A stretch of DNA of 64,000 nucleotides from Mucilaginibacter robiniae (GTDB taxonomy: Bacteria; Bacteroidota; Bacteroidia; Sphingobacteriales; Sphingobacteriaceae), in the NCBI RefSeq assembly GCF_012849215.1, contig NZ_CP051682.1, positions 2,790,001-2,854,000 on the forward strand, read 5' to 3'. Positions 1 through 8,663 of the stretch are shown in pieces (positions within the stretch are counted from its first letter, which is position 1; each line of letters begins with the position of its first letter). Position numbers and translations under genes: made by a program. Under the pieces are notes generated by a model. That model was not told the origin of the DNA. It made no database searches and saw only the letters and a program-made list of their open reading frames with translations.

Positions 1-179
1 GTACTGAAACCCGTGATAAACTATCAGAATCGTTAAGTAACCTGAGCGATACTATCAAAGAAACTGCTGTAGCGGAACTTGATCGTTTGGCCGACCTGAA
101 AGGTAAAGTGGTGGATACCATTAAAACCAAAATTAACGGTGCCGAACAAGAATACCAGGACGATCTGGAACATGCCTAA
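1..179 (+). CDS. YtxH-like protein, C-terminal part only
   Basis: The reading frame is open from the left window edge (first full codon at base 3) to a TAA at 177-179. The 58 visible residues are a charged, amphipathic helix rich in Lys, Glu, Asp and Leu, with the look of the coiled tail of YtxH-type (gas-vesicle-protein-like) stress proteins. In Bacteroidota these often precede a holin-X-like membrane protein and a small hypothetical protein, which is the order seen here. The N-terminus is outside the window, so the family call rests on context and composition. Confidence 0.6.
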   Translation, partial: TETRDKLSESLSNLSDTIKETAVAELDRLADLKGKVVDTIKTKINGAEQEYQDDLEHA

Positions 180-191
180 AAACTAATAATC

Positions 192-221
192 AATCCTGAA
201 GCTTGTGAAAGCTTCAGGATT
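192..221 (+). terminator. Perfect 13-bp hairpin between YtxH-like and holin-like genes
   Basis: AATCCTGAAGCTT (192-204) pairs perfectly with 209-221 around a GTGA loop. It is followed by CATCATCTC rather than a T-run, so it is a weak terminator or more likely an intercistronic mRNA-stabilising or attenuating stem. A possible GTG start at 205 lies inside the loop, which argues against using it as the start of the next gene. Confidence 0.6.
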
Positions 222-234
222 CATCATCTCAAAA

Positions 235-591
235 ATGAATATGGAAGAGAAAAAAGAGCCGCAACAACCTCAACAGCCGCCTGTTCTGGATCAATTAAAA
301 GAATATGTGGAAACGCGTATTCAGTTAGGAAAATATAAGGCAATTGAAAAAAGCTCATCGGTAGCAGCCAGTCTGGTTACTGATGTGGTGGCAGCCGTTT
401 GCGGCGTATTATTTCTGTTGTTCTTTTTCATTACGCTGGCCTTACTGCTGGGTTCAGTATTGGGTGCGGCATGGAAGGGCTTCGGTATTGTAACTTTACT
501 TTACTTGATTATTGCTTTTGTGGTTATCAAAATGAAGCCTGTTATTCAGAAGTCTATTATTAACCTGCTGATCAATAAAATATTTAAATAG
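235..591 (+). CDS. Phage holin-X (Actinobacterial Holin-X superfamily)-like membrane protein
   Basis: 118 residues from the ATG at 235 (a second ATG lies at 241). A Pro/Gln/Glu-rich N-terminus and a short amphipathic stretch precede two hydrophobic segments, roughly residues 55-80 and 85-105, and a basic tail. This matches the small two-helix 'phage holin family' proteins common on Bacteroidota chromosomes, where they are envelope-stress-associated rather than phage genes. It is preceded by the YtxH-like gene and followed 2 bases after its stop by the next gene, so the three probably form one operon. Its function is unproven. Confidence 0.75.
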   Translation: MNMEEKKEPQQPQQPPVLDQLKEYVETRIQLGKYKAIEKSSSVAASLVTDVVAAVCGVLFLLFFFITLALLLGSVLGAAWKGFGIVTLLYLIIAFVVIKMKPVIQKSIINLLINKIFK

Positions 592-593
592 CC

Positions 594-1043
594 ATGGACA
601 TACCTGTTAAAAATATTACCGACCTTCAATCGGAGATTATACGGTTGGAGAGGCAAAGACAGCAGCAGGAAATAGAGCTAAAAAAACGCTTTAGTAGTCC
701 GTCGGCTGCATTTGCATCATTAAAAACTTTATTCCCTAAGTCGTCACATCCTGCCGAAAGGGGCGAAAGTGTTACTAGTACCTTGTTTTCGCAGGATGTA
801 TTAGGTTTATTATCACGTGTGGTACTACCTTTTACGCTGAACAAAACCTTGTTCAAAAAGTCAAACTTTATCGTGAAGACACTGGTAGGCATCTTGTCAC
901 AAAAGGCATCAACCTACATCAGTGAAGATTCGGTAACTACCGTGTGGGGTAGGGTAAAATCATTATTTACTAAAAAGCCGGGTACGGCCATAAAGCCTGC
1001 CAAGGTAAGCCCGGATAAGGCCAGTACAGTGGTAGTACGGTAA
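594..1043 (+). CDS. Small hypothetical protein in the YtxH/holin-X operon
   Basis: 149 residues, starting 2 bases after the upstream stop. The first 35 residues are a charged helix with Gln/Arg/Glu runs (coiled-coil-like). A moderately hydrophobic middle (about residues 65-100) might be membrane-associated, and the tail is basic. I do not recognise a domain. The tight spacing to the holin-like gene indicates co-transcription and perhaps joint action in the envelope. Confidence 0.65.
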   Translation: MDIPVKNITDLQSEIIRLERQRQQQEIELKKRFSSPSAAFASLKTLFPKSSHPAERGESVTSTLFSQDVLGLLSRVVLPFTLNKTLFKKSNFIVKTLVGILSQKASTYISEDSVTTVWGRVKSLFTKKPGTAIKPAKVSPDKASTVVVR

Positions 1044-1107
1044 CCACACGCTAGTTTAGCAACCCAAATACAAGTAACCCCGGTATAGTACGGGAACTAA
1101 CTTATAC

Positions 1108-1135
1108 AGCCGCTTATTCAAGCGGCTATTTTTTT
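1108..1135 (+). terminator. Rho-independent terminator
   Basis: AGCCGCTT (1108-1115) pairs with AAGCGGCT (1120-1127) over a 4-base loop, followed by an A and seven Ts. It ends the three-gene operon. A TAnnTTTG-type -7 box (TATTTTTG, 1138-1145) for glnS directly abuts the T-tract. Confidence 0.85.
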
Positions 1136-1164
1136 GCTATTTTTGTTCCATTGACTATTTGATT

Positions 1165-2832
1165 ATGAGTGAAGAAAAGTCGCTGAACTTTATTGAAGAG
1201 ATAGTAGAAGACGATTTAAGTACCGGCAAACACAATGGCCGTGTACATACCCGTTTTCCACCGGAGCCTAATGGTTACCTGCATATTGGCCATGCCAAAT
1301 CCATCTGCTTAAATTTTGGATTAGCCCAGCGCTATAATGGTAAAACCAACCTGCGTTTTGACGATACCAACCCGGTTACAGAAGATACCGAATATGTAGA
1401 AAGTATAAAAGATGATGTGCGCTGGCTGGGTTTCCAGTGGGCCAATGAGCTCTACGCATCCGACTATTTTGATATTTTGTATGCCTTTGCCCTGAACCTG
1501 ATCAAGCAGGGGCTGGCTTATGTAGATGATAGCACCCCTGAAGAAATAGCAGCTCAGAAAGGAACACCTACTGAGCCAGGTACGGCTAACCAATACCGCA
1601 GCCGCAGTATGGAAGAAAACGTACACCTGTTTGAAGAAATGAAAGCCGGCAAATATCCGGATGGTGCTAAGGTGTTACGGGCTAAAGTAGATATGGCATC
1701 ACCTAACATGCACATGCGCGACCCTATTATGTACCGTATTAAGCATGCGCATCATCACCGTACTGGCGATAAATGGTGTATTTACCCGATGTATGATTTT
1801 GCACATGGGCAATCGGATGCTATTGAAGAGATTACCCACTCGCTTTGTACACTGGAGTTTATACCTCACCGGGCTTTGTACGAGTGGTTCATCGAGAAAC
1901 TGGACATCTTCCCGTCACGGCAGTATGAGTTTGCCCGTTTGAATATGACCTACACGGTAATGAGCAAGCGTAAGTTATTGCAACTGGTTAATGAAAATCA
2001 CGTAAGCGGTTGGGATGACCCACGTATGCCAACCATTAGCGGTTTGCGACGCCGAGGGTATACGCCAGCTTCTGTGCGCGATTTTTGCGACCGTATAGGG
2101 ATAGCTAAACGTGAAAACCTGATTGATGTCAGCTTACTCGAGTTCTGCATCCGTGAAGATTTGAATAAAACCGCTTGGCGCCGTATGGGTGTGCTAGACC
2201 CAGTGAAGCTTGTTATCACCAACTACCCGGAAGGGCAAACCGAAACCTTATTTGGTGAAAATAACCCCGAAGTAGAAGGTGGCGAAGGTGGCCGTGAAAT
2301 TCCATTCAGCCGCGAACTATACATTGAGCGCGAAGACTTTATGGAAGTGCCGCCTAAAAAGTTTTTCCGCCTGGGTGTGGGCTTAATGGTGAGGTTGAAA
2401 AATGCTTACATTATCAAATGCGATGATTTTGTGAAAGATGCCGAAGGCAACATTACCGAAATACATTGTACCTATCTGCCCGAATCTAAGTCAGGACATG
2501 ATACCAGCGGTATTAACGTGAAAGGTACTATACACTGGGTAAGCATACCTCATGCTAAAACCGCCGAGGTGCGTTTGTACGACCGTCTGTTCCAATCAGA
2601 AAACCCGGCTGCTGAAGAAGGGGATTTTAAAGACGATTTAAACCCGAACAGCTTGCAGGTAATCACCGCTTATGTAGAACAAGACTTAGCCGGTGCACAG
2701 CTAGGCAAAGGTTACCAGTTCATCCGGAAAGGTTATTTTACGTTGGATAAAGATTCAACAGCCGACAAGCTGGTGTTTAACCGTACCGTAACCTTGAAAG
2801 ATGCCTGGGCTAAAGAAGTAAAAAAAGGATAA
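1165..2832 (+). CDS. glnS: Glutaminyl-tRNA synthetase
   Basis: 555 residues from the ATG at 1165, almost exactly the length of E. coli GlnRS; an in-frame TTG two codons earlier is less likely. It charges tRNA-Gln with glutamine in the cytosol. The class I signatures are clear: [15 protein letters not shown] near residues 32-46 (HIGH motif) and VMSKRK near residue 270 (KMSKS equivalent), followed by the two anticodon-binding beta-barrels typical of GlnRS. The sequence is glutamine-type, not a GluRS (GlnRS-specific RFDDTNP after the HIGH region). It stands alone between two terminators, with a candidate -7 element TATTTTTG about 20 bases before the start. Confidence 0.98.
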   Translation: MSEEKSLNFIEEIVEDDLSTGKHNGRVHTRFPPEPNGYLHIGHAKSICLNFGLAQRYNGKTNLRFDDTNPVTEDTEYVESIKDDVRWLGFQWANELYASDYFDILYAFALNLIKQGLAYVDDSTPEEIAAQKGTPTEPGTANQYRSRSMEENVHLFEEMKAGKYPDGAKVLRAKVDMASPNMHMRDPIMYRIKHAHHHRTGDKWCIYPMYDFAHGQSDAIEEITHSLCTLEFIPHRALYEWFIEKLDIFPSRQYEFARLNMTYTVMSKRKLLQLVNENHVSGWDDPRMPTISGLRRRGYTPASVRDFCDRIGIAKRENLIDVSLLEFCIREDLNKTAWRRMGVLDPVKLVITNYPEGQTETLFGENNPEVEGGEGGREIPFSRELYIEREDFMEVPPKKFFRLGVGLMVRLKNAYIIKCDDFVKDAEGNITEIHCTYLPESKSGHDTSGINVKGTIHWVSIPHAKTAEVRLYDRLFQSENPAAEEGDFKDDLNPNSLQVITAYVEQDLAGAQLGKGYQFIRKGYFTLDKDSTADKLVFNRTVTLKDAWAKEVKKG

Positions 2833-2852
2833 GCTAAAAACTTATTTGATAG

Positions 2853-2878
2853 ACGTTCATCTTTTTGATAATGAACGT
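2853..2878 (+). repeat. 8-bp inverted repeat after glnS
   Basis: ACGTTCAT (2853-2860) pairs with ATGAACGT (2871-2878). It lies directly upstream of the stronger glnS terminator and may form a double-hairpin 3' end with it. Confidence 0.5.
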
Positions 2879-2883
2879 TCATG

Positions 2884-2915
2884 AACACTGACAGTATACT
2901 GTCAGTGTTTTTTTA
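2884..2915 (+). terminator. glnS terminator (perfect palindrome plus T-run)
   Basis: Bases 2884-2909 are a perfect 26-base palindrome built on CACTGACAGT/ACTGTCAGTG, followed by a run of Ts. The same CACTGACA/TGTCAGT words recur at about 3035 and 3070. Confidence 0.85.
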
Positions 2916-2969
2916 TGCCATATTCTGAATCAAGCATTGAAGGAGTGACTACATACAATTGCGAAAGAC

Positions 2970-3080
2970 AAGTATCTTAATCATGCCTAAGATACTTACA
3001 GGTGTTACATGTTTCAGTGTGTAACACCCTGTAACACTGACAAACCATTGGCAGTGGTGGCACTGTTCTGTCAGTACTTG
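2970..3080. repeat. Cluster of inverted repeats in the glnS 3' intergenic region
   Basis: AAGTATCTTA (2970-2979) pairs perfectly with 2988-2997. GGTGTTACA (3001-3009) pairs with TGTAACACC (3020-3028). An ACTGACA/TGTCAGT pair brackets 3036 to about 3075. No coding frame runs through here. This could be a REP-like palindromic element or part of an unannotated RNA. Confidence 0.55.
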
Positions 3081-3450
3081 AAAATGATTTACTGATAATT
3101 TAGACATTATTTATCAAGATTTTTCACAAATGAGGCCAGTAAATCTGCCAATTGTTTACTTAAAACGGGGTAAAAGTGTTAGTAAACCTTCTTGCAATAG
3201 TCTAAGCTCAAGGGGAGAGAACTTTAAAACAAAAAGTTTTGCGTTGATGGGGCAGTAGTGAAACATAGCTACTATCCTGCTGTTACCACAAATTATTTAT
3301 CGTGACTATATATTACTTTAACTAAAAAATTGAAAACTAAATTTGCATAATTCAAAAACCAAATTTACATTTTTTTACACTTTTTCATTTAGAATCTTTC
3401 TGTAAGATATTGTTAATCAATTATTTAAGTTTTTAATTGTTTTTTATTTA
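3081..3450. other. Non-coding, AT-rich; no gene seen
   Basis: I see no plausible reading frame on either strand. The stretch becomes very AT-rich towards its right end, where it leads into the palindromes and promoter of the RNA candidate. Confidence 0.6.
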
Positions 3451-3494
3451 TAAATTATAATTTATAAAAATGTAAATTATAATTTATACATTTG
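3451..3494 (+). promoter_or_regulatory. Tandem palindromic operators with TAnnTTTG promoter box
   Basis: TAAATTATAATTTA, itself a perfect palindrome, occurs at 3451-3464 and again at 3473-3486, exactly 22 bp apart (about two helical turns, so on the same DNA face). TACATTTG at 3487-3494 fits the Bacteroidota -7 box. The copies lie where the -33 region and the spacer would be, as expected for repressor sites. Confidence 0.5.
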
Positions 3495-3499
3495 TATCA

Positions 3500-3668
3500 T
3501 AAGTAAAACAAAAAAAAGCCTCACAAGACCGCGAATCCTGAGAGGCATAAAATTTCCATTATTCTTGCACGAATAATGTTGGTTTTTGTTTTACCAGGTT
3601 TATTGCCACAAACCTGTTTCAATGCTAAGAAACAAAACTTAAGAGAGTACTTGCTGGTACTCTTTTTC
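3500..3668 (+). ncRNA. Candidate structured small RNA (about 165 nt)
   Basis: Downstream of the promoter box there is no reading frame but a dense set of helices. A 12-bp outer helix 3503-3514/3583-3594 encloses two hairpins, 3518-3522/3542-3546 and 3557-3564/3571-3578. A hairpin 3595-3601/3610-3616 follows, then a terminator hairpin 3644-3650/3657-3663 with TTTT. Three consecutive hairpins carry a TTGC word in the loop (TTGCAC, ATTGCCAC, TTGCTG). Promoter, compact fold and terminator together support an RNA gene. I cannot match it to a known class (it is too short for tmRNA or RNase P RNA); 6S-like or protein-sponge roles are open. Confidence 0.5.
3644..3667 (+). terminator. Terminator of the RNA candidate
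   Basis: AGAGTAC (3644-3650) pairs with GTACTCT (3657-3663) over a TTGCTG loop, followed by TTTTC. Confidence 0.65.
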
Positions 3669-3860
3669 GCTTATATACAAAAGTACGTAAATGAGATTTT
3701 TTTTCGTTTACTGTAGTTTTGTTGACAACTTTTTCTTAATGGCCTCATTATCAGATAAATTTTAAAATGAAGTTATCTGCATTCTTCTATTAATAATAAC
3801 ATTTTACTGTACATTCTTTTCTTAGAGCTTTGTTTATTATTTTTAGATATAAATAATTGA

Positions 3861-4472
3861 ATGAAGATCGGTTTGCCCAAAGACAAAGCAATTTACTTAT
3901 TAGAAAAGCGAATCAGAGAGTTAGACCATTTTGATTTTGAACCTGAGGCATGGAAATCGAAAGCACAAACTGATGTTGAAGTTATATTTGGATATGGTTC
4001 AAAAGTAACAGACTTAAGTTTTTTAATGCTGTATCAACCTAATGGTAAACTAAAGGCAAAGCGATTACTTGAAGGATATATAGAAACCATTAATGACCAC
4101 ATAATAACACCTGTTCCTAATTCGACAAAAAGCAACTCTAATCAAGAATCTTTTAATGATAGAGCAGCCTTAACTAAAAAAGAAGAAGTAGACGTTTTAC
4201 GATTACAACTTTAAAAATCTCTATTGATAGTTGAGCAATCAAAAAAAGAAGTTTAAGGTTTAGAAAAACAATCTAAACTTAAAGATTTAGAAATAAAGAG
4301 ACTTTCTGAAAGTATATGGCAACTTGAAGGAGTAAACTTGTCTATTCTTTGGAAGGTGTTTAAAAGTTTAAAATTAGTCGAACAAATAGCTGTAATCGGC
4401 TTTTTTATTGCATTATTTGGAAGTGGTTTTACAATTGGCGTCTTTTTTGAAAAACGTCATTGGTTAGATTAA
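3861..4472 (+). pseudogene. Coiled-coil membrane protein gene with two in-frame stops
   Basis: The ATG at 3861 opens a frame that is interrupted by TAA at 4212-4214 and again at 4254-4256, but stays in the same frame and looks coding to a final TAA at 4470-4472. Read through, it gives about 203 codons: an N-terminal globular domain (residues 1-85), a Lys/Glu/Leu coiled coil (about 105-155) with heptads running across both stops, and one C-terminal transmembrane helix (about 170-195) ending in a basic tail. Both stops sit where Glu or Gln would suit the coil, so single substitutions (GAA or CAA to TAA) are the simplest explanation. Families of the form 'small domain, coiled coil, membrane helix' occur in bacterial defence, but I cannot name this one. 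Confidence 0.7.
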
Positions 4473-4515
4473 AGTAATATATAGTAACGTTAGTTATTAT
4501 AAAACTATCTATTTT

Positions 4516-5613
4516 ATGGCAAGTCAGTATGTGCTTTACCGGCCGGAGGTGGAAACCTTGCTGGAAGACGAGCAACAAATTATTGATGACATCATCGCTT
4601 CCATGACCCGGCTGAGTGGTCGTACACACGAAAAATATGGTCATCAGGTGCGTGTATCGCATGGTAAAAGTCATGGTTTGGCTGTAGGCGAACTTACGGT
4701 AGCAGATAATTTGCCCGAACATTTAGCACAAAGCTTGTTTGCTAATGGTGGCGCTACTTACCCGATTATTGCACGCCTGGCCAATGTACCCGGTGAAATT
4801 GTATCTGATGCCGTAAATACGCAGCGTGGTTTTGCCTTTAAAATATTAGGTGTTGAGGGTGAGAAAATTGCCGGACATGAAGGTCAAACTACACAAGATT
4901 TTGTGCTGGATACCGGCAGCTACTTCCCGATGGCCGATGCTAAAGCATTTTTGATGCAACACCGCATGATTGAGCATGCCCCACAAATACCTACTGTGGT
5001 GAAAGAAGCGGTATCTGCCGTATCAAGAGTAACTAACGAGGCACTGAACAAATTGGGCGCGGATAGCGCCAAGCTTGATTTCTTTGGCGATTCACGTATC
5101 CACCCGCTGGCCGAAGCTTACTTTAGTCAGGCACCTTTGCGTTACGGTAATTATATAGCTAAACTGGCGGTAACACCTGTATCTGCCAAGCAAAAAGAAC
5201 TTGCTGAAAAGAATGTAGAGGTAGATAGCTATAACGATTCGAATGCCTTACGTACAGCAACCGTAGGTTACCTGAGAGAGAACGATGCGGAGTTTGATGT
5301 ACAAATACAATTGTGTACCGATTTAGAAAAAATGCCGGTAGAAAATGCCAATATAGATTGGAAGCAGGAGGATAGCCCATACCTGACGGTAGCTCGCATC
5401 CGCTTGCCTAAGCAGGAAGCTTATAGCGAAGCACGTCAAAAATATGTAGAGGCATTGTCGTTCTCGCCAGCGCATTCTTTAGCAGCCTTCCGTCCGCTGG
5501 GTTCTATTATGCGAGTACGCTTGCAGGCTTACCCAACCATGTCACGCATCCGTCGGGAAGGTAACCATGAGCCTATGGCCGAACCTGTTTCTATTAACGA
5601 AGTGCCCGCTTAA
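4516..5613 (+). CDS. Catalase-related haem protein
   Basis: 365 residues, shorter than monofunctional catalases (about 480 or more) but typical of the small 'catalase family protein' group found in Bacteroidota, related to SrpA-type and allene-oxide-synthase-like catalase folds. Visible landmarks are YGHQVRVSHGKSHG near residue 40 (distal His region; the canonical catalase sequence around this His is different), FANGGATYPIIARLAN (haem-pocket strand), RGFAFKILGVEG, and a C-terminal LGSIMRVRLQAYPTMSRIRR segment where the proximal haem ligand region lies. The likely role is peroxide or lipid-peroxide chemistry in the cytosol; true catalase activity is uncertain. It is monocistronic and followed by a strong terminator. 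Confidence 0.8.
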   Translation: MASQYVLYRPEVETLLEDEQQIIDDIIASMTRLSGRTHEKYGHQVRVSHGKSHGLAVGELTVADNLPEHLAQSLFANGGATYPIIARLANVPGEIVSDAVNTQRGFAFKILGVEGEKIAGHEGQTTQDFVLDTGSYFPMADAKAFLMQHRMIEHAPQIPTVVKEAVSAVSRVTNEALNKLGADSAKLDFFGDSRIHPLAEAYFSQAPLRYGNYIAKLAVTPVSAKQKELAEKNVEVDSYNDSNALRTATVGYLRENDAEFDVQIQLCTDLEKMPVENANIDWKQEDSPYLTVARIRLPKQEAYSEARQKYVEALSFSPAHSLAAFRPLGSIMRVRLQAYPTMSRIRREGNHEPMAEPVSINEVPA

Positions 5614-5645
5614 ACGCGTCAATGACATACCTTAAGTAAAAGCAT

Positions 5646-5677
5646 CAAAAGGCCAGGCTACGCAGTCTGGCCTTTTG
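5646..5677 (+). terminator. Rho-independent terminator of the catalase-related gene
   Basis: CAAAAGGCCAG (5646-5656) pairs with CTGGCCTTTTG (5667-5677) over a 10-base loop, with a T-rich 3' arm. Confidence 0.85.
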
Positions 5678-5995
5678 TGTTTCAGACTGTAGCTACTGTT
5701 GTTAAAAATCTATGTTATTAGCAATGCTACTAAGTAGCAAAGCTGCTTACTAAAGCAGACGTTCAGAGTAAAGAAGAATCAAAGTACTTAAGAAGGTTAA
5801 ATTCTTAATGGCTGATAAAAAAGCTCAATTTGAATAATGAGCTATACCGAATCCTACTTAACCTCCATTTAAAAACGGCTTTCTGAAGCCATGAACACTT
5901 AGGTTACTTTTAACTATTTGCTTTAAAATTAAAAAGCAACCTAAGTGTGCCATTATTACGTATAAGTGTGTATTTGAATTCTTTGTTTCACCAAG
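5678..5995. other. Intergenic region with a long inverted repeat
   Basis: No gene is seen. ACACTTAGGTT (5895-5905) and AACCTAAGTGT (5938-5948) form an 11-bp perfect inverted repeat, extended inward by CTTTTAA/TTAAAAG, about 48 bases before the next start. It is either an operator or a 5' leader hairpin of the secreted-protein operon. Confidence 0.5.
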
Positions 5996-6913
5996 ATGTG
6001 TGCAAAGATTTACATTATGCTTTACACTAAACGTATATCGACATATGGATTAGGCTTCGTGTTTCTGATATTGGGGGTTGCACTGGTATGGCTAACCTGT
6101 GCAAGCATGATTGTTCATAAAAAATCAGCTGCTAACAAACATCAGACGACTAGAAGTCAGCCCATATACTATCCAACTACTTGCGGGCAAACTACGGTTG
6201 TGAACAAATGTGCTGCCAGTGTAACCTTGAATGCTGAGGCAGGGCAGTCTAATTATTTGTGGAGTACCGGAGCAACAACTTCCAGTATCACCGTAACTAC
6301 ATCAGCCCTGTATTGGTGGGAAACGATAGATCAAGCCACTAATAAAGTAGTGAATGGTAATTTTTCAGCCGGTAATACAGGTTTTACCAGCGATTATACT
6401 TATAAATCTCCGAATAGCTCCACTGCTTTATATGATGAAGGAGCATACACAGTTACTACTAATCCGCATAATGTGCATCCGGATTTTGCTTCATTTCCTG
6501 ACCATACCGGAGATAGTGGTGGTCAAATGATGGTGGTTAACGGTTCGGTAGTAGCAGGAGTAAGCATATGGAAAGAAACTATTAACGTACAACCCAATAC
6601 AGATTATATTTTTTCGGTATGGTTTACGTCAGTACATCCTAAAAATCCCGGTAAGCTCAACTTTTCTATCAATAATACCTTGTTGGGTGCACCTATCGAA
6701 CTTACAGCAGGTACGCCCGACTGGAAAAATTTTACGGTAAGGTGGAGTTCCGGAAGCTCAACCAGTGCCAATATTGGTATAGTAAATCAAAATACAGCAC
6801 AAGCCGGGAACGACTTTGCGTTGGATGATCTGGTTTTTGCCCCGGTTTGCCGTAACTACTTTGATGTTCACCTATACACCAATCCTTCCAAACCATCAAT
6901 TACTTCTCAATAA
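5996..6913 (+). CDS. Secreted or membrane-anchored protein with carbohydrate-binding-like domain
   Basis: 305 residues. A hydrophobic N-terminal segment (about residues 16-38) is a signal peptide or anchor. Residues about 60-110 resemble a short Ig/SprB-like strand repeat (WSTGATTSSITV). Residues about 115-285 form a jelly-roll-like region with NGNFSAGNTGFTSDY at its start and DFALDDLVFAP at its end, the pattern of CBM4/9-like domains in gliding-associated proteins. It stops soon after, at KPSITSQ, which is the linker that normally begins another Ig-like domain. There is no T9SS sorting domain of its own. It is the first gene of a secreted-protein operon ending in PorP/SprF. Confidence 0.75.
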   Translation: MCAKIYIMLYTKRISTYGLGFVFLILGVALVWLTCASMIVHKKSAANKHQTTRSQPIYYPTTCGQTTVVNKCAASVTLNAEAGQSNYLWSTGATTSSITVTTSALYWWETIDQATNKVVNGNFSAGNTGFTSDYTYKSPNSSTALYDEGAYTVTTNPHNVHPDFASFPDHTGDSGGQMMVVNGSVVAGVSIWKETINVQPNTDYIFSVWFTSVHPKNPGKLNFSINNTLLGAPIELTAGTPDWKNFTVRWSSGSSTSANIGIVNQNTAQAGNDFALDDLVFAPVCRNYFDVHLYTNPSKPSITSQ

Positions 6914-6937
6914 AATAAAATGTATATCCTCATTCAT

Positions 6938-7648
6938 ATGAAACAAAGATTTACCCTGATTAAAGTTGCCGTTGTTTTTTGGCTAACTATATTTTCGCTG
7001 AGTGCATTTGCACAATCATCAACATCGTCAGCCTCACCATTTGCAGGGCCTAGTGATGCGACTACGGCACCACCCGCTACAGCAACGGATGCAGGTTTAG
7101 GTCAGGTTTTATGTGCTGGCAGTACCATCACCTTAAAAGGCGATGCAGACCCCAGCGTAAGTAAATACCAGTGGTATAAAGTAAACTCCAGCGGTACAAA
7201 AACCCTGGTTTATGAGGGTACTACCAATAGTTATACCGAAACAGCAGCCGGTGCCGGCTATTATATTTACTATCTGGTGAAGGTAAATTCGAACACTTGT
7301 ACATCAGATGTTTCTGATCCTTTTAAATTGTATGTGCTGCCGGCACTTAATCCAACAGTAGATGGTGGTAACAGTGTCTGCGAAAAAAATCAGTCTACTA
7401 CGGACTTAAAGGTGGCCGGACTGGATTCAAGATTCTCGTATACTTACCAGTGGACCAGAAACGGTAGCAATATTACTACCGACGGTACATCTGCTACTTA
7501 TACGGTTAAAGAGGCTACTGCAGGAACGGTTAAGTATGCTGTAAATGTTGCTTACACGCTGAAATCAAGCTGTACCGCAACATCTCCGGATAAATCAGTT
7601 ACGGTAGTTCCAGTTCCGACTAAGCCAACTATTACGTTCGGAAACTAA
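6938..7648 (+). CDS. Secreted Ig-like domain protein
   Basis: 236 residues from the ATG at 6938, preferred over an in-frame ATG at 6920 because it gives a compact signal peptide ending ...SAFAQ. Two Ig-like beta-sandwich repeats follow (about 45-130 and 135-225), each with the YQWYK / YQWTRNG tryptophan strand and a Cys pair. It ends at TKPTITFGN, again the linker before a further Ig domain that is absent. No T9SS C-terminal domain is present. It lies 24 bases after the preceding gene and 41 before the next, so it is co-transcribed. It is probably a cell-surface filament or adhesin subunit; the exact role is unknown. Confidence 0.75.
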   Translation: MKQRFTLIKVAVVFWLTIFSLSAFAQSSTSSASPFAGPSDATTAPPATATDAGLGQVLCAGSTITLKGDADPSVSKYQWYKVNSSGTKTLVYEGTTNSYTETAAGAGYYIYYLVKVNSNTCTSDVSDPFKLYVLPALNPTVDGGNSVCEKNQSTTDLKVAGLDSRFSYTYQWTRNGSNITTDGTSATYTVKEATAGTVKYAVNVAYTLKSSCTATSPDKSVTVVPVPTKPTITFGN

Positions 7649-7689
7649 TACATCAGATAATCTTTATAAGCCACCGTATTAAGGGGTAT

Positions 7690-8652
7690 GTGGGTTTGAG
7701 TCGGAAGTATAATACATTTCAGGTATGCCTGCTATTGCTTTGTGCTATAGCAGGCTTTACTGTGCTTCCCGGTAAAGCGCTGGGGCAAAAAAATGTGTTA
7801 ACTATTATCTCAGGGCAATCCATAACCTTGCATACGCCCAGTTCTGTTGATGCGGCCGGTTACCAGTGGTATAAAGACGGGCAAGCCATAGCCGGTGCCG
7901 TAAATGCTACTTATACCATTACGCAGCCCGGCGTATATACCGTACGTGCTTTTAATAAAGAGTCTTGCGCGTCGCCGCTTTCGGATGAGATAATAGTTAT
8001 GGCAGCTGCCGTACAGGTAGATTTAGCTGTTACCAAACAATCAGAAAGCAGGCAGGTACATGCCGGTGAGCCATTTGAGTATTTGCTTACGGTGGTGAAT
8101 AACGGGCCGGGCGGGGCCACCAATGTACAGTTGAAAGATGCTTTGCCTAATGAGTTGGAGTATGTGGACATCAAAAGTGTTTCGGCAGGTAAGCCTGAAT
8201 ATGATGCCAGTGCTAAAGTACTGACCTGGGCTATAGGTGATATTCAACTGCATGGTTCGGCTGAATTGAAACTCTTGGTTAAAGCTATACAGTTTGGAAC
8301 AGTGGTTAACTCAGCAACGGTAAAATCAGCTGAAACAGACACGAATCCAGCCAATAATCAATCGTCAGATACCAAGCAGATACTAGGGCTGCATGTGCCG
8401 AATGTATTTACGCCAAATGGCGATGGAAAGAACGATACGTTCGAGATTCCGGAACTAACCGAGTATGCCGAAAATGAAATCATGATTGTAAACCGCTGGG
8501 GCAACAGTGTATATGAAAAAAAGAATTACCAAAATGACTGGACCGGCGATGGATTGAGTGAAGGAACTTACTTCTACGTGCTGAAAGTTAAAAATAGCCA
8601 AGGTTCATGGGAAGTGTACAAAGGTTATGTAACCCTGCTTCGGTCAAGATAA
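7690..8652 (+). CDS. Surface protein with Ig-like, DUF11 and T9SS type-B (CHU_C) sorting domains
   Basis: About 320 residues; the start is GTG at 7690, with TTG at 7696 as alternative (no ATG in a good place). After a signal peptide ending near GKALGQ come one Ig-like repeat (about 45-105; YQWYKDGQ), a DUF11 domain (about 110-225; [23 protein letters not shown]) and a gliding-motility-associated C-terminal domain (about 230-320; [39 protein letters not shown]). That last domain directs export and surface anchoring by the type IX system. It is the only member of the operon with a sorting signal, and it is followed 11 bases later by a PorP/SprF gene, its usual partner. Confidence 0.88.
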   Translation: MGLSRKYNTFQVCLLLLCAIAGFTVLPGKALGQKNVLTIISGQSITLHTPSSVDAAGYQWYKDGQAIAGAVNATYTITQPGVYTVRAFNKESCASPLSDEIIVMAAAVQVDLAVTKQSESRQVHAGEPFEYLLTVVNNGPGGATNVQLKDALPNELEYVDIKSVSAGKPEYDASAKVLTWAIGDIQLHGSAELKLLVKAIQFGTVVNSATVKSAETDTNPANNQSSDTKQILGLHVPNVFTPNGDGKNDTFEIPELTEYAENEIMIVNRWGNSVYEKKNYQNDWTGDGLSEGTYFYVLKVKNSQGSWEVYKGYVTLLRSR

Positions 8653-8663
8653 TTATTTGCTGA

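Noticed and set aside
205..234. GTG at 205 as start of the holin-like gene
   Set aside because: It lies in the loop of a perfect hairpin, and the added residues are unlike the family; ATG at 235 fits better.
1321..1626. 101-codon minus-strand frame inside glnS
   Set aside because: Shadow of a strongly conserved gene on the other strand.
3861..4214. A complete 117-residue protein
   Set aside because: The frame continues as a coiled coil and membrane helix beyond the stop, so the short version is probably a truncated product.
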